Shown here: positions 1 to 7,316 of the stretch, piece after piece
How positions within the stretch are numbered: position 1 is the stretch's first letter
How the letters are laid out: the number at the start of each line of letters is the position of its first letter
Source: Streptococcus sp. Marseille-Q5986
GTDB lineage: Bacteria; Bacillota; Bacilli; Lactobacillales; Streptococcaceae
Length of the DNA stretch: 64,000 bases
Direction of reading: 5' to 3'
Assembly: GCF_946902915.1 (NCBI RefSeq)
Contig: NZ_CAMPPY010000003.1
Span: 62,001-126,000 of the forward strand
Program-made: the position numbers and the translations under genes
Notes under the pieces: model-generated
What the model saw: the letters and a program-made list of their open reading frames with translations, nothing else
The model's database searches: none
Told to the model about the DNA's origin: nothing

Positions 1-1
1 T

Positions 2-601
2 CACTCAACTGCCTCAACAGTTCGCCCAGCCCTACAAATCATCAAAACTCGTCCAAACGTAACGCGTACTTCAGGTGCCTTCCTCATGGTTCGTGGTACG
101 GAACGTTACCTATTTGGAGATTGTGCCATTAACATCAATCCAGATGCAGAAGCCTTGGCTGAAATTGCCATCAATTCAGCAATCACAGCTAAGATGTTTG
201 GTATTGAACCTAAAATTGCTATGCTAAGCTATTCTACTAAAGGTTCAGGATTTGGTGAAAGTGTTGATAAGGTAGTGGAAGCTACTAAAATTGCTCACGA
301 CTTGCGTCCTGACCTTGAGATTGATGGTGAGTTGCAATTTGATGCAGCCTTTGTTCCTGAAACTGCAGCTCTAAAAGCTCCAGGAAGTAATGTAGCTGGT
401 CAAGCAAATGTCTTTATCTTCCCAGGTATCGAAGCCGGAAATATCGGTTACAAGATGGCTGAGCGTCTTGGTGGTTTTGCGGCTGTAGGGCCTGTTTTGC
501 AAGGTTTGAACAAGCCAGTTAACGACCTTTCTCGTGGATGTAATGCAGATGATGTGTACAAGTTAACCCTTATCACAGCAGCTCAAGCAGTTCATCAATA
601 A
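2..601 (+). CDS. pta: Phosphate acetyltransferase, C-terminal part (start lies before the window)
   Basis: This is the last ~199 residues of Pta, which interconverts acetyl-CoA and acetyl phosphate in the cytosolic Pta-AckA pathway. The reading frame is already open at base 2, so the beginning is missing. The visible part matches the family's conserved C-terminal half: a VRPALQIIKT stretch near the window edge, the YSTKGSG segment, and the end with NVFIFPGIEAGNIGYK and LSRGCNADD. The gene ends at a TAA followed within 10 bases by a strong hairpin terminator, so it is probably transcribed alone or as the last gene of its unit. Confidence 0.93.
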   Translation, partial: HSTASTVRPALQIIKTRPNVTRTSGAFLMVRGTERYLFGDCAININPDAEALAEIAINSAITAKMFGIEPKIAMLSYSTKGSGFGESVDKVVEATKIAHDLRPDLEIDGELQFDAAFVPETAALKAPGSNVAGQANVFIFPGIEAGNIGYKMAERLGGFAAVGPVLQGLNKPVNDLSRGCNADDVYKLTLITAAQAVHQ

Positions 602-609
602 GATTTAGT

Positions 610-636
610 CCTCTTTCCCATGGGAAGAGGCTTTTT
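610..636 (+). terminator. Rho-independent terminator of pta
   Basis: A GC-rich hairpin (CCTCTT..CCCATGGG..AAGAGG) is followed by five T. It lies just after the pta stop codon. Confidence 0.85.
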
Positions 637-648
637 AGTACTGAGAAA

Positions 649-677
649 AGGACAGTTAGAAGCTTCTATGTTATACT
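649..677 (+). promoter_or_regulatory. Putative mutY promoter abutting the start codon
   Basis: TATACT at 672-677 is preceded by TGT (an extended -10). A weak -35 (AGGACA) lies 17 bp upstream. The expected transcription start is at about 684, the first ATG of mutY. Confidence 0.55.
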
Positions 678-683
678 AGATAT

Positions 684-1862
684 ATGTTAGATTTGAAAGA
701 ATACGGTATCGTCATGTGGTCGGAGGAGAAGATCATTTCTTTTCGTGAGAAACTCCTCAACTGGTATGATGAAAACAAAAGAGATTTACCTTGGCGGAGA
801 AGTAAAAATCCTTATCACATCTGGGTATCTGAAATCATGCTCCAGCAGACCAGGGTGGATACAGTTATTCCCTACTACGAACGATTCTTGGACTGGTTTC
901 CAACTGTTGAAAGTCTGGCGAATGCCCCTGAAGAGCGTCTGCTGAAGGCTTGGGAGGGATTGGGCTATTATTCTCGAGTGCGCAATATGCAGACTGCGGC
1001 TCAGCAGATTATGGCTGACTTTAGAGCTCAATTTCCAAACACCTATGAAGGCATTTCTAGTTTAAAAGGGATTGGTCCTTACACAGCAGGAGCCATTTCT
1101 AGTATTGCTTTTAACTTGCCTGAGCCAGCGGTCGATGGTAATGTCATGCGGGTTTTGGCACGCTTGTTTGAGGTTAATCATGATATCGGAGTTCCCAGCA
1201 ATCGCAAAATTTTTCAGGCGATTATGGAAATCTTGATTGACCCGAAACGACCAGGAGACTTTAACCAAGCTCTAATGGATTTGGGCTCTGACATAGAGGC
1301 GCCAGTTAATCCTAGGCCAGAAGAAAGCCCTGTTAAGGACTTTAGTGCGGCGTATCAGAATGGTACTATGGATGTATATCCGATTAAAGAACCCAAGAAA
1401 AAGCCCCTCCCAATCTATCTCAAGGCTTTAGTTGTGCGCAATGACCGAGGGCAATATTTACTAGAGAAAAATGAAAGTGAGAAACTGCTAGCCGGTTTTT
1501 GGCATTTCCCACTGATTGAAGTTGAGGATTTCTACAGCGATGATAATCAACTAGATCTCTTTTCACAAGTCAAAGAGGAAAGCAGAGCTTTTGGACCAAG
1601 TCCTCAAGAAAACTTTGAGCAGGATTATGATTTAGAAGTGAATTGGTCCCAGCAAGTATTTGACCAGGTAAAGCATGTATTTAGTCATCGGAAATGGCAT
1701 ATTCAAATCCTAGCAGGTCAAGTGACAGATTCGAAACAGTTTTCTGACAGAGAAATTCGCTGGGTTTCTCCTCAGGAGTTTTCTGATTATCCACTTGCTA
1801 AACCTCAACAAAAGATTTGGGGGGCTTATAAAACAGCTCTTGAAGATGAAGGCTTACAGTAG
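684..1862 (+). CDS. mutY: Adenine DNA glycosylase MutY lacking the 4Fe-4S cluster
   Basis: MutY removes adenine mispaired with 8-oxoguanine in base-excision repair. The N-terminal glycosylase domain has the [10 protein letters not shown] segment with catalytic Glu50, the helix-hairpin-helix [11 protein letters not shown], and catalytic Asp151 in PAVDGNV. The C-terminal third (about residues 245-390) is the MutT-like domain that reads 8-oxoG. Normal MutY has a C-X6-C-X2-C-X5-C iron-sulfur loop directly after the ALMDLG segment. Here residues 202-220 read [19 protein letters not shown] with no cysteine, and the whole 392-residue protein contains none. Clusterless MutY is known from lactic acid bacteria, so it is likely functional. 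The start is uncertain: ATG 684 sits at the predicted transcript start and lacks a ribosome site, while ATG 714 is the alternative. Confidence 0.92.
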   Translation: MLDLKEYGIVMWSEEKIISFREKLLNWYDENKRDLPWRRSKNPYHIWVSEIMLQQTRVDTVIPYYERFLDWFPTVESLANAPEERLLKAWEGLGYYSRVRNMQTAAQQIMADFRAQFPNTYEGISSLKGIGPYTAGAISSIAFNLPEPAVDGNVMRVLARLFEVNHDIGVPSNRKIFQAIMEILIDPKRPGDFNQALMDLGSDIEAPVNPRPEESPVKDFSAAYQNGTMDVYPIKEPKKKPLPIYLKALVVRNDRGQYLLEKNESEKLLAGFWHFPLIEVEDFYSDDNQLDLFSQVKEESRAFGPSPQENFEQDYDLEVNWSQQVFDQVKHVFSHRKWHIQILAGQVTDSKQFSDREIRWVSPQEFSDYPLAKPQQKIWGAYKTALEDEGLQ

Positions 1863-1891
1863 CCATTTGTGCCTTCCTTGTATTTTTTTGT

Positions 1892-1897
1892 TATAAT
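1892..1897 (+). promoter_or_regulatory. vicR promoter -10 (extended TGT-TATAAT)
   Basis: A perfect TATAAT preceded by TGT lies 22 bp before the vicR start. The -35 is weak. A purine-rich stretch including AAAGGTG supplies the ribosome site. Confidence 0.65.
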
Positions 1898-1918
1898 AGA
1901 GAGAGAAAAGGTGAACAA

Positions 1919-2623
1919 ATGAAAAAAATATTAATTGTAGATGATGAGAAACCAATCTCGGATATTATTAAGTTCAATATGGCCAAGGAGGGTTATGAAG
2001 TTGTAGCAGCCTTCGATGGTCGTGAAGCAATTGAGCTATTTGAAGCAGAGCAACCAGATATTATTATTCTAGACTTGATGCTTCCGGAAATTGATGGTTT
2101 AGAAGTTGCTAAAGCTATTCGTAAGACTAGTAGTGTGCCGATTATTATGCTCTCAGCTAAGGATAGCGAGTTTGACAAGGTTATCGGTTTGGAGTTAGGT
2201 GCAGATGATTATGTAACCAAACCCTTCTCCAATCGTGAGTTGCAGGCGCGTGTTAAAGCTTTGCTGCGTCGTTCTCAACCTATGCCATTAGATGGGCAGG
2301 AAATAGATAGTAAACCTCAGCCTATCCAAATTGGGGATTTAGAAATTGTTCCAGATGCCTATGTGGCTAAAAAATACGGTGAAGAACTCGACTTAACCCA
2401 CCGCGAATTTGAACTCTTGTATCACTTGGCTTCTCATATCGGTCAAGTAATTACGCGCGAACACTTGCTTGAGACTGTTTGGGGCTATGACTATTTTGGT
2501 GATGTTCGTACGGTGGACGTGACTATCCGACGACTGCGTGAGAAGATTGAAGATACACCCAGCCGACCAGAGTATATCTTGACGCGCCGTGGTGTTGGTT
2601 ATTATATGAGAAATAATGCTTGA
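1919..2623 (+). CDS. vicR: Response regulator VicR (WalR)
   Basis: OmpR/PhoB-family response regulator of the essential WalRK (VicRK, TCS02) system, which controls peptidoglycan hydrolase and cell-surface genes in Firmicutes. The receiver domain (about residues 1-118) has the acidic pair at DDEKP, the phospho-acceptor Asp52 in [11 protein letters not shown], and the conserved Lys in YVTKPF. The winged-helix DNA-binding domain (about 140-232) includes [13 protein letters not shown] and the recognition-helix region [15 protein letters not shown]. It is first in the vicRKX operon and overlaps vicK by 8 bp, which indicates translational coupling. Confidence 0.97.
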   Translation: MKKILIVDDEKPISDIIKFNMAKEGYEVVAAFDGREAIELFEAEQPDIIILDLMLPEIDGLEVAKAIRKTSSVPIIMLSAKDSEFDKVIGLELGADDYVTKPFSNRELQARVKALLRRSQPMPLDGQEIDSKPQPIQIGDLEIVPDAYVAKKYGEELDLTHREFELLYHLASHIGQVITREHLLETVWGYDYFGDVRTVDVTIRRLREKIEDTPSRPEYILTRRGVGYYMRNNA

Positions 2624-3965
2624 TTTACTGAAACAAACGATTTTTACCAGAGATTTTATCTTTATCCTCATTTTACTTGGCTTTATTTTAGTCGTGACCT
2701 TGCTATTGCTAGAAAGTCGGCGAGATAATATCCGGTTAAAACAAATCAATCAAAAGGTAAAAGACTTGATTGCAGGGGATTATTCTCAGGTATTGGATAT
2801 GCAGGGGAGCTCTGAAATCACCAATATTACCAATAATCTCAATGATTTATCAGAAGTAATTCGTTTAACCCAAGAAAATTTGGAACAAGAGAGTAAACGA
2901 TTGCATAGTATCCTCTCATACATGACTGATGGAGTCCTTGCTACCAATCGTCGTGGTAAGATTACCATGATTAATGACATGGCTAAGAAACAGTTAGGTG
3001 TTCAGAAAAAAGATGTTATCAACAAAAGTATTCTAGAATTGCTTAAGATTGAAGATGAGTATGAACTTCGTGATTTGATCACCAAAATTCCTGAGCTCAT
3101 CATTGATTCCCAAAATGCTAATGGAGAATATCTCAGCCTTCGTGTGCATTTTGCCCTCATTCGTCGTGAGTCTGGATTCATCTCTGGTTTGGTTGCTGTT
3201 TTGCACGATACGACGGAGCAGGAGAAGGAAGAACGCGAACGGAGACTCTTTGTTTCCAACGTTAGTCATGAGTTACGGACACCCTTAACCAGTGTTAAAT
3301 CCTATCTTGAAACCTTGGATGAGGGGGCTTTGTGTGAAACTGTAGCCCCAGACTTTATCAAGGTATCGCTCGATGAAACCAACCGGATGATGCGGATGGT
3401 GACAGATCTCTTGCATCTCTCTCGTATTGACAATGCGACTAGTAAACTGGATGTGGAGTTGATTAACTTTACAGCCTTTATTACCTTTATCCTCAACCGT
3501 TTTGACAAGATGAAAGGACCGGAAAAGGAGAAAAAATATGAGTTGGTGAGAGATTATCCAATAACTTCAGTTTGGATTGAGATTGATACGGATAAGATGA
3601 CCCAGGTGATTGATAATATTCTTAACAATGCCATCAAGTATTCCCCAGATGGTGGGAAGATTACGGTCAGCATGAAAACCACGGATGACCAGATGATTTT
3701 ATCTATTTCAGACCAAGGATTGGGGATACCAAAGCAAGATTTACCACGTATCTTTGACCGTTTTTATCGTGTGGATCGTGCTAGAAGTCGGGCTCAAGGT
3801 GGAACTGGTCTGGGTCTGGCTATTGCCAAAGAAATTATCAAACAACATAAGGGCTTTATTTGGGCAAAAAGTGAATACGGTAAGGGTTCAACCTTTACCA
3901 TTGTGCTCCCTTATGATAAGGATGCAGTGAAAGAAGAAGTATGGGAGGATGAAGTAGAAGACTAG
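2616..3965 (+). CDS. vicK: Sensor histidine kinase VicK (WalK), single transmembrane segment
   Basis: Partner kinase and phosphatase of VicR. Residues about 13-33 form one hydrophobic segment with almost no extracellular loop. This is typical of streptococcal VicK and unlike Bacillus WalK, which has a large external domain. A HAMP-like helix, a PAS domain (about 95-205), a dimerisation/phosphotransfer domain with His218 in [11 protein letters not shown], and a HATPase domain follow. The HATPase shows the N-box [10 protein letters not shown] and the G-boxes DQGLGI and GGTGLGLAI. The start ATG lies inside the end of vicR, and vicX starts 1 base after the stop. Confidence 0.97.
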   Translation: MLDLLKQTIFTRDFIFILILLGFILVVTLLLLESRRDNIRLKQINQKVKDLIAGDYSQVLDMQGSSEITNITNNLNDLSEVIRLTQENLEQESKRLHSILSYMTDGVLATNRRGKITMINDMAKKQLGVQKKDVINKSILELLKIEDEYELRDLITKIPELIIDSQNANGEYLSLRVHFALIRRESGFISGLVAVLHDTTEQEKEERERRLFVSNVSHELRTPLTSVKSYLETLDEGALCETVAPDFIKVSLDETNRMMRMVTDLLHLSRIDNATSKLDVELINFTAFITFILNRFDKMKGPEKEKKYELVRDYPITSVWIEIDTDKMTQVIDNILNNAIKYSPDGGKITVSMKTTDDQMILSISDQGLGIPKQDLPRIFDRFYRVDRARSRAQGGTGLGLAIAKEIIKQHKGFIWAKSEYGKGSTFTIVLPYDKDAVKEEVWEDEVED

Positions 3966-3966
3966 A

Positions 3967-4776
3967 ATGAGTGAAAAAGGCTTTAAATACAGTGTTTTAG
4001 CGTCAGGTTCCAGTGGAAATTCCTTTTATCTGGAAACCTCAAAAAAGAAAATCCTAGTAGATGCGGGCTTGTCTGGTAAAAAGATTACTAGCCTACTTGC
4101 TGAAATCAATCGCAAGCCAGAGGACTTGGATGCCATCTTGATTACCCATGAGCATTCAGATCATATCCATGGAGTCGGTGTATTGGCTCGCAAGTATGGT
4201 ATGGATTTGTATGCCAATGAAAAAACTTGGCAAGCTATGGAAAATAGCAAGTATCTTGGCAAGGTGGACTCTTCGCAAAAACATATCTTTGAAATGGGCA
4301 AAACCAAAACTTTTGGAGATATAGATATCGAGAGTTTTGGGGTCAGTCATGATGCAGTCGCTCCGCAGTTCTATCGTTTTATGAAGGATGATAAGAGTTT
4401 TGTCCTTTTGACTGATACAGGTTATGTTAGTGACCGTATGGCAGGTATTGTCGAAAATGCGGATGGCTATCTTATCGAGGCCAACCATGATGTAGAGATT
4501 TTGCGAGCAGGTTCTTATGCTTGGCGACTCAAACAACGTATCCTATCGGATCTCGGTCACCTTTCTAACGAGGACGGTGCTGAGGCCATGATTCGTGCAA
4601 TGGGAAATCGGACTAAGAAAATCTACCTCGGGCATTTGTCCAAAGAGAACAATATCAAGGAGCTGGCTCATATGACCATGGTCAATCAGCTAGCACAAGC
4701 TGATCTGGGAGTCGGAGTAGACTTTAAGGTTTATGATACCTCACCAGATACCGCAACACCCTTGACAGACATATAG
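3967..4776 (+). CDS. vicX: Metallo-beta-lactamase-fold protein VicX (WalJ/YycJ)
   Basis: A 269-residue MBL-fold hydrolase, third gene of the vic operon. The signature THEHSDHIHG (about residues 59-68) gives the metal-binding HxHxDH. Further ligands are expected at the aspartate of LLTDTGYVS, at EANHDVE and at the histidine of LGHLS. The Bacillus homologue YycJ/WalJ has been linked to DNA maintenance and nuclease activity, but the role in streptococci is not settled. There is no signal peptide, so it is cytosolic. A terminator follows immediately. Confidence 0.93.
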   Translation: MSEKGFKYSVLASGSSGNSFYLETSKKKILVDAGLSGKKITSLLAEINRKPEDLDAILITHEHSDHIHGVGVLARKYGMDLYANEKTWQAMENSKYLGKVDSSQKHIFEMGKTKTFGDIDIESFGVSHDAVAPQFYRFMKDDKSFVLLTDTGYVSDRMAGIVENADGYLIEANHDVEILRAGSYAWRLKQRILSDLGHLSNEDGAEAMIRAMGNRTKKIYLGHLSKENNIKELAHMTMVNQLAQADLGVGVDFKVYDTSPDTATPLTDI

Positions 4777-4805
4777 AAAGAACGCTGAGAAGGTGTTCTT
4801 TTTAT
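4777..4805 (+). terminator. Terminator of the vicRKX operon
   Basis: Hairpin AAAGAAC..GTTCTTT with a T-rich tail, starting one base after the vicX stop. Confidence 0.8.
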
Positions 4806-4806
4806 A

Positions 4807-4843
4807 TTGACTGAACATCTAAAAAGTAATACAATGGTATTAC
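4807..4843 (+). promoter_or_regulatory. relBE promoter with palindromic operator
   Basis: TTGACT (4807-4812) and TACAAT (4830-4835) are spaced 17 bp. The inverted repeat GTAATAC-N4-GTATTAC (4826-4843) covers the -10. It is the expected autoregulatory site for RelB or the RelBE complex. Confidence 0.75.
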
Positions 4844-4865
4844 CAATAATTCTAGGAGAATAAAC

Positions 4866-5108
4866 ATGCCGACTATTACATTAAAAGTTTCTGAAGCTGA
4901 TAAAACATTTATGAAAGCAATGGCTAAGTTTGAAGGAGTTTCGCTATCCGAGTTGATACGAACAAAAACTTTAGAAGCTTTAGAGGATGAATATGATGCT
5001 CGTGTGGCAGATTTAGCCTATCAAGAGTATATAGAAGACTTGGAAAAAGGACTTAAACCCATTACTTGGGAAGAAATGATGCACGATTTAGGCTTGGAGG
5101 ATGAATAA
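4866..5108 (+). CDS. relB: RelB-family antitoxin
   Basis: An 80-residue antitoxin. The N-terminal ribbon-helix-helix (TITLKVSEADKTFMKAMAKF, then SLSELIRTKTLEAL) should bind the palindrome in its own promoter. The acidic C-terminal tail should wrap and neutralise the RelE toxin. It overlaps the toxin gene by 8 bp, the usual TA arrangement. The position next to vicX matches the pneumococcal relBE2 locus. The ribosome site AGGAG is 6 bases before the ATG. Confidence 0.9.
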   Translation: MPTITLKVSEADKTFMKAMAKFEGVSLSELIRTKTLEALEDEYDARVADLAYQEYIEDLEKGLKPITWEEMMHDLGLEDE

Positions 5109-5364
5109 TTTGTATAAATTAGTTCCAACAAGACGTTTCATCAAGCAATTGAAAAAAATGGACCGTTATACGCAGAAGCTAATTACAAACTATTTACAAG
5201 CCAATGTTTTGGAAGATCCAAGACAAAACGGAAAGGCTTTGCTTGGTAATCGTGTTGGTCAATGGCGCTATAGAATTGGTAATTATCGAGTTATCGTACA
5301 AATTGTAGATGATGAATTAGTCGTTGCTACTCTAGAAGTTGGTCATCGAAGAGATATTTATTGA
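5101..5364 (+). CDS. relE: RelE-family mRNA interferase toxin
   Basis: An 87-residue toxin of the RelE/ParE superfamily; RelE members cleave mRNA in the ribosomal A site. It is rich in Lys and Arg and shows the fold's signature near the end: GQWRYRIGNYRVIVQI, then the final VGHRRDIY with its conserved Arg and Tyr. Length and motifs look intact, so the pair is probably active. Confidence 0.9.
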   Translation: MNNLYKLVPTRRFIKQLKKMDRYTQKLITNYLQANVLEDPRQNGKALLGNRVGQWRYRIGNYRVIVQIVDDELVVATLEVGHRRDIY

Positions 5365-5404
5365 ATTACTTTTTCCAAGTAAATTTTCATTCCTTAAAAT
5401 ATGA

Positions 5405-5410
5405 TATAAT
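5405..5410 (+). promoter_or_regulatory. Promoter -10 for the methylase/helicase operon
   Basis: TATAAT preceded by TGA (extended -10), about 29 bp before the methylase ATG. The two large genes probably have their own promoter and do not depend only on relBE transcription. Confidence 0.55.
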
Positions 5411-5438
5411 AAAGTTTATAGTAGGAGAAAGGTTGCTT

Positions 5439-7316
5439 ATGACAATAGATATTAGTGAAGAAAGTTTAGCTAAAGAATCGGCTGACTTATTAAAAATTCT
5501 TTTAAAAGATCGAACGACCAAGAAAAATATTGTTTGGGCTACGCATTCTTATGAATTGTTAGGAAAGGGATTTGCTCCAAGTAATCGCATCAATCCAAGT
5601 AAGGTTACTGGAAACTTTGCCAACTTGATTCAGCCCAGATCTGAAAAATCCAAATATGAACAAAAAGATCGGACAAAAATAAGGGCAGAAGTGTTTACGC
5701 CAACTTGGTTGGTTGCAAAGCAAAATGGATATGTAGAATCGGAACTAGGCTCTCTAAGTCTTGAGGAGTATGTTGACCTAAGATGGTTGGAGATAACTTG
5801 TGGTGAAGCACCTTATATGGTTACTCGCTATGATACCGTAACTGGTAAGGAAATTCCATTATCTGAGCGAGTTGGTTTTGTTGATAGAAAATTACAGCGT
5901 ATTAGTCGTGAGGTTTCAGATGAAGTCGCCTTTTATGAACTTATAAAAGAAGCTTATCGTGCTTCCTATGGTTATGAGTACCAAGGGGACTCTCTCCTCT
6001 TGGCGCGTGAAAATCTTTTAGCGACCTTTGAGGACTATTATCTAGCTAAGACTGGAAATCAACCGACATTAGAGCAAAAGAAAGAAATTGCGACTATTAT
6101 ATCCTACAATGTCTTTCAGATGGATGGATTGAAAAAAATCAGTCCTTATTCAGCTAAACAAAGGCAATCTCAACAATTGAGTTTGTTTGCGGATGAGCTA
6201 GAAGCCCAAGAAGTAGAAGAATCTAAAACCCAAATCAAAGACTGGAAAAAGAATAGAATGATAGGTTTTGAGCGCCTATCTAGCGAGGAAAGTGAAATGA
6301 AATTTGATGTTGTGATAGGAAATCCGCCGTATCAGGAGGAGGCACAGGGAACAAGTACGAAGGATATGCCTATATATCATAAATTTATTTCAGAATCATA
6401 TAAAATTTCTAAAAAAACCTCTTTAATAACCCCTGCTAGATTTTTATCAAATGCTGGAGGGACTCCAAAAAATTGGAATCAACAAATGTTGAATAATCGA
6501 CATGTAAAAGTTTCTTTTTTTGAACAAAAAAGCGGTAATGTATTTCCTGGAACTGATATTAAAGGTGGGGTAGCAGTTACTTATTATGATACTGAACAAG
6601 AATTTGAACCAATTGAAGTTTTTGTTCCCTTTATAGAAATGAATTCAATTAGAAAAAAAGTGATTAAGAAAAATTTTGAATCTATTGATAAATTTGTTAC
6701 TAATAGAGGATCATATCGCTATTCTGATTTGATTTATACAGATTTTCCTAATCTTATGAAGAGAGTTTCAGATAGGAGAGTTGCTTCTAATGCTTTTGAA
6801 AAATTGCCTGAATTATTTTTTGATGTTAAACCTGAAGATGGAAATGAGTATATTAAAATATATGGACGTTTTAATAATGAACGTGTATATAAATGGTTTA
6901 GAAAAGATTATGTAACATGTCCATCAAATTTTGAAAAGTATAAAATAATTCTTCCAAAAGCAAATGGAAGTGGGGCGATTGGCGAAGTCCTATCGACCCC
7001 CGTCATCGGGTACCCCGTCATCGGGTACACAGAAACATTTATTTCTGTTGGTGAATTTGATTCTTTAGAAGAGGCAGAGGCTTGTTTAAAATACATTAAA
7101 TCTAAGTTTTTGCGCACAATGCTTGGAGTTTTGAAAATTACTCAAGATAATACGAAAGCGGTATGGCATTATATTCCTCTCCAAGATTTTACGGTCAATT
7201 CGGACATTGATTGGACACAATCAGTGGCTGATATTGACCGCCAGCTATATAAAAAATATGACCTGTCTCCTGAAGAAATTGCCTTTATTGAGACTCATGT
7301 ACGGGAGATGGATTGA
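5439..7316 (+). CDS. Eco57I-like N6-adenine DNA methyltransferase of a restriction-modification system
   Basis: 625 residues. Methylase motifs are in gamma-class order: a motif X-like RAEVFTPTWLV (about residue 85), an atypical SAM-binding motif I (LEITCGEAPY), and the catalytic motif IV NPPY (residues 295-298) in FDVVIGNPPYQ. The C-terminal half should carry the target-recognition region. Its DNA (about 6.36-6.96 kb) is strikingly AT-rich, then jumps to GC-rich at the conserved GSGAIGEVLSTP segment. ATG 5439 was chosen because a purine-rich site AGGAGAAAGG precedes it and the upstream in-frame stretch overlaps the promoter. The stop overlaps the next gene's start (TGATG), so the two proteins are translationally coupled. 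The recognition sequence cannot be predicted. Confidence 0.85.
   Translation: MTIDISEESLAKESADLLKILLKDRTTKKNIVWATHSYELLGKGFAPSNRINPSKVTGNFANLIQPRSEKSKYEQKDRTKIRAEVFTPTWLVAKQNGYVESELGSLSLEEYVDLRWLEITCGEAPYMVTRYDTVTGKEIPLSERVGFVDRKLQRISREVSDEVAFYELIKEAYRASYGYEYQGDSLLLARENLLATFEDYYLAKTGNQPTLEQKKEIATIISYNVFQMDGLKKISPYSAKQRQSQQLSLFADELEAQEVEESKTQIKDWKKNRMIGFERLSSEESEMKFDVVIGNPPYQEEAQGTSTKDMPIYHKFISESYKISKKTSLITPARFLSNAGGTPKNWNQQMLNNRHVKVSFFEQKSGNVFPGTDIKGGVAVTYYDTEQEFEPIEVFVPFIEMNSIRKKVIKKNFESIDKFVTNRGSYRYSDLIYTDFPNLMKRVSDRRVASNAFEKLPELFFDVKPEDGNEYIKIYGRFNNERVYKWFRKDYVTCPSNFEKYKIILPKANGSGAIGEVLSTPVIGYPVIGYTETFISVGEFDSLEEAEACLKYIKSKFLRTMLGVLKITQDNTKAVWHYIPLQDFTVNSDIDWTQSVADIDRQLYKKYDLSPEEIAFIETHVREMD
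6999..7028 (+). repeat. Two exact tandem copies of a GC-rich 15-mer inside the methylase
   Basis: CCCGTCATCGGGTAC occurs twice head to tail, encoding VIGYP-VIGYT. The unit is a multiple of three, so copy-number change would keep the frame. Each unit has a CCCG/CGGG inverted repeat. Confidence 0.9.

Noticed and set aside
5361-5438. Longer N-terminus for the methylase starting at 5361
   Set aside because: It would cover the TGA-TATAAT promoter and lacks a ribosome site; ATG 5439 has a purine-rich site and a normal start.
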